Shown piece by piece: positions 1 to 7,579 of a DNA stretch of 33,718 nucleotides. Under the pieces are notes generated by a model, which worked only from the letters and a program-made list of their open reading frames with translations, made no database searches and was not told the DNA's origin. Location of the stretch: positions 1-33,718 of the forward strand of contig CAYPID010000026.1 of the NCBI GenBank assembly GCA_964410725.1, written 5' to 3'. Both the position numbers and the translations under genes were made by a program. Within the stretch, counting starts at the first letter, position 1. Each line of letters opens with the position of its first letter. The stretch is from CALAZP01 sp964410725 (lineage in GTDB: Bacteria; Bacteroidota; Bacteroidia; Chitinophagales; Saprospiraceae).

Positions 1-65
1 TATTGTACTACACATTGACTGCTGGAGAATATACAGCTACTAAGAAGATGATTATCATCGAGTAA
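1..65 (+). CDS. 3' end of a T9SS-secreted protein (partial)
   Basis: Only the last 20 codons and the TAA are in the window; the reading frame runs from base 3. The visible tail contains LTAGEYTATKKMIII, which matches the end of the T9SS type A C-terminal sorting domain, where a final beta strand precedes a basic KKM-type ending. The protein is therefore probably exported through the outer membrane by the type IX system, like its downstream neighbours. What it does is not visible. A strong terminator 30 bp after the stop closes this transcription unit. Confidence 0.6.
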   Translation, partial: LYYTLTAGEYTATKKMIIIE

Positions 66-95
66 TCTGATTCTTAAAAGTTAATGAATAACTTT

Positions 96-133
96 AGAGG
101 GGTAGTTCCGAGAGGAGCTGCCCCTCTTTTTTT
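96..133 (+). terminator. Rho-independent terminator after the upstream T9SS cargo gene
   Basis: A 14-bp stem (96-109 with 114-127, two G-U pairs) closes on the GNRA-type tetraloop GAGA and is followed by a T run to 133. It separates the partial upstream gene from the promoter of the cohesin operon. Confidence 0.9.
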
Positions 134-166
134 CGCTGCAAACTGATTGATTTAAATTAAAAAAAA

Positions 167-197
167 TTTGCATAGGTATTTATATTTTGTATTTTTG
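167..197 (+). promoter_or_regulatory. Bacteroidota-type promoter of the cohesin operon
   Basis: TTTG at 167-170 and TATTTTTG at 190-197 match the Bacteroidota -33 (TTTG) and -7 (TAnnTTTG) elements exactly, with 19 bp between them. The predicted start near 203-205 leaves a leader of about 25 nt before the ATG at 229. Lying directly after a terminator, it is the obvious promoter for 229-7367. Confidence 0.75.
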
Positions 198-228
198 ATG
201 AGTTTTAAAAAGAACATAATCCCTAAAC

Positions 229-1005
229 ATGACATCGTTTAAAAGGCTCCTCGTCCTTTTAGTTTGCTTATATTGTATTGGTTTATACGGTCAAAGTCCG
301 TCTATAACTGTATCTGATGTTGATGTCAGTGGTTCTAGTCAATTAGAAGTTCCCATAAAGGTAAGTCGTTTTAACCAGATAGTTGGACTTCAATTTACTC
401 TTTCATGGGATGCTGATTTAATTCAATTTACAAGTGTGGACAGTTTTGGAGTAGATTTGAATGAGAATGTAAATTTTGGAATTGAACAGGTAGAAAGTGG
501 TTTCTTGGTATTCAGTTGGTACGACGCTACTCTTTCAGGGGTTAGTTTGCCGGACAGTGCCGTACTTTTTAATATTCATTTTGAAGTGAATAATAACTAC
601 ACCGGTGAAATAGAGCTTACTTTTGGGGACGAACCGGCACCGAGGGAAATTGTGGATACCAGTTACAAAGCAATTCCGGGAGATTTTATAGATGGATCTG
701 TTGAGATTATGATGATTTCCTCTAATGATTTAGTAGAGGCCTCAACAGTCATTCAGGAATTAAAAATTTATCCTAACCCGATATACGAAAAGAGCATTTT
801 ATCGTTTTATAGTGCAACCGATTTAAATTATTTAATAAAAATCATCGACCAAATGGGGCGAGTGGTTTATCAGCAACACAACCGATTTAGTGCTGGTTAC
901 CAACAAATAGAAGTAGGAAGACAGTGGTTTCCTTCTTCTGGCTTGTTTCGCATGGTTATTGAAGGAAAAGATTTTTTGATAACAAAAAACTTGCTGGTTC
1001 GATGA
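229..1005 (+). CDS. Single-cohesin protein with T9SS type A sorting domain
   Basis: This is a predicted secreted or surface protein of 258 aa. Residues 1-22 form a signal peptide ending in YGQ. Residues about 24-160 are one cohesin-like module with the hallmarks VGLQFTLSWDADLIQF, FSWYDATLSGVSLPD and a VLFNIHFEV strand. Residues about 178-258 are a type A sorting domain opening with LKIYPNP, containing DQMGRVVY and ending KNLLVR. The module closely resembles the seven in the next protein but lacks their conserved cysteine pair. It is the first gene of an apparent operon, 37 bp ahead of the multi-cohesin gene, with a near-perfect promoter upstream. In cellulosomes cohesins bind dockerins; in Bacteroidota the ligand is mostly unknown. 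A role as a small subunit of a dockerin-binding assembly is inference. Confidence 0.85.
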   Translation: MTSFKRLLVLLVCLYCIGLYGQSPSITVSDVDVSGSSQLEVPIKVSRFNQIVGLQFTLSWDADLIQFTSVDSFGVDLNENVNFGIEQVESGFLVFSWYDATLSGVSLPDSAVLFNIHFEVNNNYTGEIELTFGDEPAPREIVDTSYKAIPGDFIDGSVEIMMISSNDLVEASTVIQELKIYPNPIYEKSILSFYSATDLNYLIKIIDQMGRVVYQQHNRFSAGYQQIEVGRQWFPSSGLFRMVIEGKDFLITKNLLVR

Positions 1006-1042
1006 AAAAGATTTACATTAATTATCCCAAATTCCGACAAAA

Positions 1043-4000
1043 ATGGTTAAATGGATTTCCAGCGTTCTCGCAGGACTGTTATTATTATCTGCTGAGTTAA
1101 GCGCGCAGCCCGTATTTACTATCTCACCTAGCACTGAAACAGTTGAGGCAGGTGAACAATTTTCAGTCGACATCGTCGTCAGTAACTTCACTGATATCAT
1201 TAGTTTGCAGTACGCCCTGACTTGGGATCCAGCTGTAATTTCATTTGAAAGTATTAGTGATATCAATATTGCTGGTTTGAGTACCACCAATTTTGGCCTT
1301 CCAGGAAGCGGTACAGTGCCTAGTGATCGAATTACCTTGACTTGGTTTCAAGATGCCTTAACAGGTGTATCTGTCGCTAACGGTACCTCTATTTATACCC
1401 TTAATTTTACTGCTGTAAATGGGGGAACTACATCTATTGATTTTTCTATGGATCCTCCAGGAGTAGAAATATTAGATGTCAACTTAGATGATGTGGGTAT
1501 AAGCATGGTTCCAGCTAGTATTACGGTTACAGGTATGGGTACAGGTGGAGGAGATACTGGCGGTGGAGGCGATACTAGTGGAGTGGACCCAGTTCTAACC
1601 GATGGATTTGCCATGCTGGTGGGGAATGCCACAGCTGCAGTGGGGGAGACTTTCTGTGTGCCAATTACCGTTCAGGATTTTAATTCTATTCTGGGAATGC
1701 AAATGAGTATTTCCTACAACGCCAATGTTTTAAGCTACAACAGTGTCGGAAGTTTTGGCTTAAGTGGATTGGATGGCAATGCTTTTGGTAATCCCTCACC
1801 TGGTGTTATTACATTATCTTGGTTTGACAATGCCCTTGCCGGGATTACTTTACCCGATAATACGGTCTTATTTGAGTTGTGTTTTGTGGGCCGAGCGAAT
1901 GGCGTATCAGGTATTGGATTTTCTGATAGTCCCACTTCTATTGAAATTAGCAATTCAGTGGGCGATATTTTAGATTTTCAAAGTTCTTCTGGGGTAGTCA
2001 CTGTAGGAACTGGCGTGGGGGAAGCTGTTGGATTTACCCTAACTGCGGAAAGTGGAAGTATGGCTGTGGGGGAGACCCAATGTTTGGATATTACAGCCTC
2101 GGGTTTTGAAGATGTTTTAGGCATGCAATTCAGCCTTAATTATAATGCTACACTTTTTGATTTCAGCTCTGTAAGAAATTTTGGTTTATCGGGATTGACC
2201 GAATCTTTCTTTGGCATCCCAGGAAGCGGCACAACTGCTGGTAATATTACACTGTCTTGGTATGACGAATCTTTATCAGGAGTAACCCTAGCTAATGGCG
2301 CATCTCTCTTTGAGGTATGCCTTACGGCAAAAACAACAGGAAGCGGAACTTTAGCTTTTTCTGGAACGCCGACCATTGTGGAGATTTCCAATAGCAGTGG
2401 AGAAATTCTTGATTTCACTGGAAATCCAGGTGCCATAACTATAACCGGAGAAGATACTGGGGGCGGGGGAGGCTCTGAAAATCCAAGTTTCACGGGATTT
2501 GGTCTCATTGCAGGAGATGCATCGGGAATGATTGGAGATGAGGTATGTGTTTCAGTCACTACTCAAAGTTTTGATGAAATACTGGGAATGCAGTTCAGTA
2601 TGAATTATAATCCTGCGCTTTTAGAATTCAGTCAATTGACCAATTTCGGTTTATCTGGATTAACCGAATCCTTGTTCGGAGTCCCGGGTAGTGGAACTAC
2701 AGCAGGCAATATCACCCTATCGTGGTTCGATAATAATTTAGTAGGAATTACCTTACCTGATGAATCCAAATTATTTGATGTTTGTTTTACGGCTCTTAGC
2801 AATAATACCAGTACATTTAGTTTTAGTGGAACGCCTACCAGTATTGAAATTTCAGATGCAGCAGGCGAGATAGTGCCATTTAACAGCACCTCATCTACGG
2901 TTAGTATTAGTGAAGATGGTGGGGGCGGTGATACTGGAGGAGGTGGAGACACTGGTGGTGGCGGTGATACTGGCGGTGGTGGACTACCAATTGACTCTAT
3001 AGGAGATGGTTTTGGGTTGCTAATCAGTGATGTGAATGTAATGCAAGGAGATGAATTTTGCTTGAATGTCACCACTCAATTATTTGATGAGATTCTAGGC
3101 ATGCAATTCAGCATGAATTACGACCCTACCCTTTTGGAATTTGACCGGGTAGATAATTTGAATTTATCTGGATTAACTGAAAGTTTATTCGGAACCCCAG
3201 CAGGCGGAGGCACCGCAGGAAATATTACCCTGTCATGGTTTGATAATAATTTGACAGGAATTACATTACCCGATGGTTCTCAAATATTTGATGTTTGCTT
3301 TACTGCCCTTGCAGATGGCTCATCATACGTTGTTTTTTCCGATACGCCTACTTTTGTAGAAATATCAGATGCCGCTGGAGAAATTGTTCCATTTGACAGT
3401 AAAAGTGGTTTAGTAGTTATTGGTGATGGCATCGTTAATCCAACGGATCCAGACGACATCTCCATTGCTGCTTCTTCTGTAAATACCTTATTAGATAGTA
3501 CTTTTTGTGTGGATTTAACCGTTCAAAATTTTATAGAAGTTACGGAATTGGACTTTGATATACTTTTTGACGCAGATGTCCTTTCTTTTGACAACGCCAA
3601 TAGTTTTGGATTAACTGGCTTGACGGAGGCCAATCTAACCGCGGGTGATGGAACTATTGGGGTAAGTTGGTCAGGTGCAAGTCAAACTCTCGGTAATAAT
3701 GAACAACTCTTAAGCCTTTGTTTCACAGCTAATGATTTAGGAACCACCACTGTTTTGGTGGATACCCTCACTGGCAATTATTCTATTCAGAATGCTTCTG
3801 CTCAAACTCTAGGTTTACAAGGGACCTCTGGAACTATTGAAATCAGTCCAAATACTATTTCAACTGATTTCCTTTTAGAAATATCAGACCAAGAAGTGCC
3901 CCAAGGTGGATCTTTTTGTTTGCCAGTTAAGGCCTATAATTTTAACGACATCATAGGCGTACAATTGAGTATTGGATATGATACGGCAGCTCTAACGTTA

Positions 4001-6448
4001 AACGAGATTTCCTCATTCGGATTGAATGGATTATCTGTAGGTTCTTTTGGAACCATTTTGCCAGGAGTGATCACTTTATCATGGACGGATGACCAATTGA
4101 CTGGGCAGACTTTACCGACAGGTTCAACTGTTTTTGATTTATGCTTTACCTCCAAAGGTCTGGATGGCTCTTCTACTGTCGTTGACTTCATGAATGCGCC
4201 AACAGCTATAGAAATAATAAATGTAAGTGAAGAATTAGTCGTATTTACCGGTTCTTCTGGGACGGTCACGGTTACTGGCTCTACCCCATTAGTGTTAACC
4301 GATACCACCATTATAAGACCTTGTACAACAGATGATACGGGAAGTATTTCGATTACTGCCAGCGGAGGTGCTGCACCTTATAGTTATCTATGGAGCAACG
4401 GAGCAACAACGAGTGAAATCATCGGTATTCCTGCTGGGAATTATATGGTAACTGTTACCGATGCTGCAGAAACAGCATTAGTGGCCAGCTTTGATTTGAT
4501 AACCAATCCACCCATTAATTTAGCTGCAGCGGTCATTAATGCCAGTGGGGCCATGACTAATGCTAATGGCAGTATTGCTTTAACGGTTACTGGTGGGACC
4601 AGTCCTTATTTTATCAATTGGGACAATGGAGCGACCACAGCTAATTTGGACGGCTTGCAAGCTGGTGAATATTGTGTCACTATCATTGATGGGTCAGGAT
4701 GTAGCGTGGATAGCTGTTTTACCGTAGGTTTAGATATGCTGGACTTAGAATTTGAGGTAACTGAAGAGGCGGTTAATTGTAATGGAGGTACCGATGGCAG
4801 TATTTCGATCGCAATAAGAGGGGGCGCAACTCCTTACGAAGTAGTTTTTGAAGATGAGGTTACCTTGACCTCTTCTAATGGAATGGTCATTAGAACGGAT
4901 TTATCTCCGGGTACTTATAATTTTACCGTTACAGATGCGATGGATAGTGTATTATCAGGTACTGCAACGATTGGAGAACCCGATATACTGGAACTTGCGG
5001 AAGCAATAGTTATTTCCACTATGGACGCCACCAATTGTACGGGTCAAATTAATTTGACGATATCCGGAGGCACTGCTCCTTATACTATGTTGTGGGATCA
5101 TGGCGTAATGGGATTAGATTTAAATAGATTGTGTGAGGGCACTTATGGAGGTACCTTAACAGATGTTAATGGATGTAGCATTGAGGTAGGACCGTATGAA
5201 ATTGATTTGTTTACCGCGACAGCTGTCGTTACTGATGTCCTTTGTCCAACAGATGAAAATGGTGGTATTGCTTTAACCTTGATTGGAGGCATGGAGCCTT
5301 TTGCCTTTAGTTGGTCTTCCGGTGGGGGGCGAGAAATCAGTACTGCTCAGAATTTGACCAATGTGGGACCGGGCGAGTACGAAGTTGTTATTACGGATGG
5401 GATGAATAGAGTTTCTACCTTCTCTTTTGTCATCAACTCCAATTCTGATTTGGATGCGAGTATAGTTTCGGAATCGGATTTCAATGGTTTCGATATTTCT
5501 TGTAGTGACAGTAATGATGGGCAGCTTGTGGCTTCTGGATTACAAGGCGGAGGAACTTATTCCTATGAGTGGTTTTTAGATGGAGTTTCTCAAGGGACAG
5601 GGGCTACTTTAACTGGAGTGGGTTCAGATACTTACGAAGCAATAGTAACGGATAATAACGGTTGTATTGCGACGGCCTCCTATACGGTTGTCACTCCCAA
5701 CCCAATTGCCATAACCGCTCAAATAAAAGATGCAGAGTGCTTTGGTAGTGTAGATGGCGCTATTGAAGCAGATGCTTCTGGGGGTGTTCCAGCCTTTAGA
5801 TATCGGTGGAGTACTTCAGATATTGGTTTTGGATTGTACGAAGTAGGTGCTGGGGATTATACAGTGACGGTAACAGATGCTAATAATTGTCAAACTACTA
5901 TGGATTTCAATGTAGGACAAGCCGACCCAATCACGGTAGAGGTAACTGCTACAGCAGCTAATGACGGGTGTAATGGAACGGCTTCTGCTACGATAACTGG
6001 AGGAACTGCACCATATACTTATATTTGGGCAGGTGCTATTGGACAGAATACAGCTGATTTGGTGGACTTATGCCCAGGTGAGTATCAGGTATTCGTGACA
6101 GATTCAAGAGGATGTCAACCAGAAGATGAAACCAATACTATTGCACAAATATTAGATAGAAGGTTTCCTTGTCAGGAATCGAGTGCAGTCATTACGCCCA
6201 ATGGAGATGGATTTAATGATTTATTTATCATTAACTGTGTAGATGAATTAAGTGGCAATTTGCTGCAAATCTTTAATAGTTGGGGACAATTGGTCTATCA
6301 AGCTCAAAATTATGACAACAGTTGGGCAGGAACGAATATTGATGGAATTCCATTAGCCGAAGGAGCCTATTATTTTGTTTTAGAATATCCAGACATCGAT
6401 GGCAATACCCAACAGTTAAAAGGTTCTTTTAATATATTATTAGACTAA
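1043..6448 (+). CDS. Giant multi-cohesin/SprB-repeat surface protein, T9SS type B sorting domain
   Basis: Predicted 1801-aa surface protein. Residues 1-21 are a signal peptide ending LSAQ. Seven cohesin-like modules follow at about 22-164, 186-323, 330-470, 485-625, 655-795, 803-936 and 942-1079, several joined by Gly/Asp/Thr linkers. About 1082-1700 holds eight SprB-type repeats, recognisable by GG-x-xPY-x-x-x-W and by G-x-Y-x-V-x-V-x-D-x-x-G-C. Residues about 1715-1801 are the gliding-motility-associated (type B) sorting domain, with TPNGDGFND, IFNSWGQLVY and a closing GSFNILLD. Type B cargo is typically exported with a PorP/SprF partner, and one is encoded 31 bp downstream. The ATG at 1043 is chosen because it gives a clean signal peptide; the ATG at 1002 is out of frame. 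Modules 2-7 share two cysteines that module 1 lacks. The layout suggests a scaffold or adhesin; dockerin binding is unproven. Confidence 0.88.
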   Translation: MVKWISSVLAGLLLLSAELSAQPVFTISPSTETVEAGEQFSVDIVVSNFTDIISLQYALTWDPAVISFESISDINIAGLSTTNFGLPGSGTVPSDRITLTWFQDALTGVSVANGTSIYTLNFTAVNGGTTSIDFSMDPPGVEILDVNLDDVGISMVPASITVTGMGTGGGDTGGGGDTSGVDPVLTDGFAMLVGNATAAVGETFCVPITVQDFNSILGMQMSISYNANVLSYNSVGSFGLSGLDGNAFGNPSPGVITLSWFDNALAGITLPDNTVLFELCFVGRANGVSGIGFSDSPTSIEISNSVGDILDFQSSSGVVTVGTGVGEAVGFTLTAESGSMAVGETQCLDITASGFEDVLGMQFSLNYNATLFDFSSVRNFGLSGLTESFFGIPGSGTTAGNITLSWYDESLSGVTLANGASLFEVCLTAKTTGSGTLAFSGTPTIVEISNSSGEILDFTGNPGAITITGEDTGGGGGSENPSFTGFGLIAGDASGMIGDEVCVSVTTQSFDEILGMQFSMNYNPALLEFSQLTNFGLSGLTESLFGVPGSGTTAGNITLSWFDNNLVGITLPDESKLFDVCFTALSNNTSTFSFSGTPTSIEISDAAGEIVPFNSTSSTVSISEDGGGGDTGGGGDTGGGGDTGGGGLPIDSIGDGFGLLISDVNVMQGDEFCLNVTTQLFDEILGMQFSMNYDPTLLEFDRVDNLNLSGLTESLFGTPAGGGTAGNITLSWFDNNLTGITLPDGSQIFDVCFTALADGSSYVVFSDTPTFVEISDAAGEIVPFDSKSGLVVIGDGIVNPTDPDDISIAASSVNTLLDSTFCVDLTVQNFIEVTELDFDILFDADVLSFDNANSFGLTGLTEANLTAGDGTIGVSWSGASQTLGNNEQLLSLCFTANDLGTTTVLVDTLTGNYSIQNASAQTLGLQGTSGTIEISPNTISTDFLLEISDQEVPQGGSFCLPVKAYNFNDIIGVQLSIGYDTAALTLNEISSFGLNGLSVGSFGTILPGVITLSWTDDQLTGQTLPTGSTVFDLCFTSKGLDGSSTVVDFMNAPTAIEIINVSEELVVFTGSSGTVTVTGSTPLVLTDTTIIRPCTTDDTGSISITASGGAAPYSYLWSNGATTSEIIGIPAGNYMVTVTDAAETALVASFDLITNPPINLAAAVINASGAMTNANGSIALTVTGGTSPYFINWDNGATTANLDGLQAGEYCVTIIDGSGCSVDSCFTVGLDMLDLEFEVTEEAVNCNGGTDGSISIAIRGGATPYEVVFEDEVTLTSSNGMVIRTDLSPGTYNFTVTDAMDSVLSGTATIGEPDILELAEAIVISTMDATNCTGQINLTISGGTAPYTMLWDHGVMGLDLNRLCEGTYGGTLTDVNGCSIEVGPYEIDLFTATAVVTDVLCPTDENGGIALTLIGGMEPFAFSWSSGGGREISTAQNLTNVGPGEYEVVITDGMNRVSTFSFVINSNSDLDASIVSESDFNGFDISCSDSNDGQLVASGLQGGGTYSYEWFLDGVSQGTGATLTGVGSDTYEAIVTDNNGCIATASYTVVTPNPIAITAQIKDAECFGSVDGAIEADASGGVPAFRYRWSTSDIGFGLYEVGAGDYTVTVTDANNCQTTMDFNVGQADPITVEVTATAANDGCNGTASATITGGTAPYTYIWAGAIGQNTADLVDLCPGEYQVFVTDSRGCQPEDETNTIAQILDRRFPCQESSAVITPNGDGFNDLFIINCVDELSGNLLQIFNSWGQLVYQAQNYDNSWAGTNIDGIPLAEGAYYFVLEYPDIDGNTQQLKGSFNILLD
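1106..4280 (+). repeat. Array of seven cohesin-like modules
   Basis: Approximate module spans are 1106-1535, 1600-2010, 2030-2450, 2494-2915, 3005-3425, 3450-3850 and 3865-4280. Modules 2-5 and 7 carry a close variant of LSWFDNxLxGITLP, and modules 3-5 share LSGLTES. Modules 4 and 5 are the most alike (both LGMQFSMNY and DAAGEIVPF) yet differ at many third codon positions. Module 6 is the most divergent. Confidence 0.75.
2918..2983 (+). repeat. Tandem 18-bp repeat encoding a GGGGDT linker
   Basis: Three 18-bp units plus a partial fourth encode GGGGDT three times and then GGGG (residues 626-647), forming a flexible linker between cohesin modules 4 and 5. Shorter versions lie between modules 1 and 2 (near 1540-1580) and 3 and 4 (near 2455-2475). 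The array could vary in length by slippage without changing frame. Confidence 0.85.
4285..6140 (+). repeat. Eight SprB-type beta-sandwich repeats
   Basis: About 70-85 residues each, starting near 4300, 4510, 4740, 4990, 5205, 5450, 5705 and 5930. Recurrent signals are an early cysteine followed by D/N-G, GG-x-x-PY-x-x-x-W in the middle, and a G-x-Y-x-V-x-V-x-D end. Such repeats are known from the SprB gliding adhesin of Flavobacterium and from many large T9SS type B proteins, where they probably form an extended stalk. Confidence 0.75.
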
Positions 6449-6479
6449 AAAATACATTTCCCTTATAACCGATTACATT

Positions 6480-7367
6480 ATGAAACAACTATTTATTTTA
6501 ACAACTACTTTGTTCTTGGGATGGCAGTTAATGGCACAAGACCACATTTCTTTAAGCCACTATCTCATTGCCCCCGAACTGATTAATCCAGGAGCTATTG
6601 GGTTTGATGGTCAACAACATTTCAGAGCTAATGCAAGAGCATCTTGGATAGGCATCCCAGATGCACCTCAAGCAGCAGCGGTTCAATACAGTGGGGCAAT
6701 AGGGTCTAATTTTGGAATGGGATTGGGTTTGTTTAATCAAACGGCGGCAAATCTGAATCAAATAAGAGCGCGATTGAATTTTGCTTTTAAGTTTAAGGTA
6801 AGCGAAAACGTTGCATTCAGTGCAGGACTTTCTACGGATTACATGCAATCTACCCTGAATAATCGGGTGTTGGAAAACAACTTTTACGATTTGAATGACC
6901 CTATTGGTAATCAATTCATCAATGGAAAGCGTTTGCTGGATGCCACTTTGGGACTTTATGGACGCTTTTACGATAAAACTTTTCTGGGGGTCGCTTTCAC
7001 CAATCTTGTGATGGCTCGATTGGATGAAATAGAATCTGGAATCAATGAAGGGATGTCCTTCAGATATTACCTAGTGCATGCCGGACATAGATTCGATTTC
7101 CCTTACTCCAATTTTTCTATTGAACCTTCGATTTTAGTCAGACAAATTCAAAACGTTCCTTTTCAAATTGATATGAATGTAAAAGCGGGCTTTATGGACG
7201 AAAAGCTGGTCACTGGTTTCTCCTATCGATCACTGGGCACTACTGGTTTGCTATTAGGAACCAAATGGTCCTTTTTCGAATTGTATTACTCCTATGATGT
7301 TTCTTTACAAAAATTCCAAAACTATAATGCTGGTTCTCATGAAGTTACTTTTGGTTTGAGTTTTTAA
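6480..7367 (+). CDS. PorP/SprF family T9SS outer-membrane protein
   Basis: A 295-aa protein with a signal peptide ending in LMAQ (residues 1-19), then SLSHYLIAPELINPGAIG. That opening is typical of the PorP/SprF family, whose members start just after the signal peptide with a Y-x-x-x-P-x-x-x-NPA-like motif. The rest alternates in the manner of outer-membrane beta strands and ends in GLSF, a usual C-terminus for such barrels. Family members such as SprF are needed for secretion or surface attachment of the type B cargo encoded beside them. With only 31 bp after the multi-cohesin gene, this is almost certainly its dedicated partner. It is the last gene before a terminator. Confidence 0.88.
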   Translation: MKQLFILTTTLFLGWQLMAQDHISLSHYLIAPELINPGAIGFDGQQHFRANARASWIGIPDAPQAAAVQYSGAIGSNFGMGLGLFNQTAANLNQIRARLNFAFKFKVSENVAFSAGLSTDYMQSTLNNRVLENNFYDLNDPIGNQFINGKRLLDATLGLYGRFYDKTFLGVAFTNLVMARLDEIESGINEGMSFRYYLVHAGHRFDFPYSNFSIEPSILVRQIQNVPFQIDMNVKAGFMDEKLVTGFSYRSLGTTGLLLGTKWSFFELYYSYDVSLQKFQNYNAGSHEVTFGLSF

Positions 7368-7374
7368 ACAACTC

Positions 7375-7406
7375 CTTGCCTAACTTATTAAAGAACTTTA
7401 TATTTG
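7375..7406 (+). promoter_or_regulatory. Possible promoter ahead of a terminator-containing leader
   Basis: TATATTTG at 7399-7406 is an exact -7 element; CTTG at 7375-7378, 20 bp upstream, is a three-of-four -33 element. Transcription would start near 7412 and meet the terminator at 7482-7518 before the next gene at 7580. It may drive the HYR/dockerin gene through an attenuated leader, make a short RNA of about 105 nt, or be fortuitous. Confidence 0.4.
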
Positions 7407-7481
7407 TACGAGTGTTAATATTAAAATGAATTACCTACCTTTAAGGCATAATTTATAAAGATTAAATCGGTTTTTGGGATG

Positions 7482-7518
7482 GCCTCTCTCCAGTTAAACT
7501 TTGGAGGGGGGCTTTTTT
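7482..7518 (+). terminator. Rho-independent terminator after the PorP/SprF gene
   Basis: GCCTCTCTCCA (7482-7492) pairs with TGGAGGGGGGC (7502-7512) with some G-U pairs, around a short AT-rich loop, followed by six T. It lies 115 bp after the PorP/SprF stop and 62 bp before the next start, so it closes the upstream operon or attenuates the downstream gene. Confidence 0.8.
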
Positions 7519-7579
7519 AATACTAGTATTTTTTGGCACGATATTTTCATTAAGTCTGGTAACGCATAAATACCGGAAA

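Noticed and set aside
1002..1100. A 32-codon ORF with ATGA overlap to the 258-aa gene (MKKIYINYPKF...)
   Set aside because: It is out of frame with the multi-cohesin gene, overlaps its clear signal peptide, and ends quickly; at most it could couple translation.
2918..2983. Short regular repeats considered as a CRISPR-like array
   Set aside because: Units are directly adjacent, in frame and encode GGGGDT; there are no spacers.
2632..3075. Minus-strand ORF of 147 aa rich in Pro/Ser inside the cohesin gene
   Set aside because: Antisense shadow of the Gly-rich linker and repeats; its Pro runs come from the complement of Gly codons.
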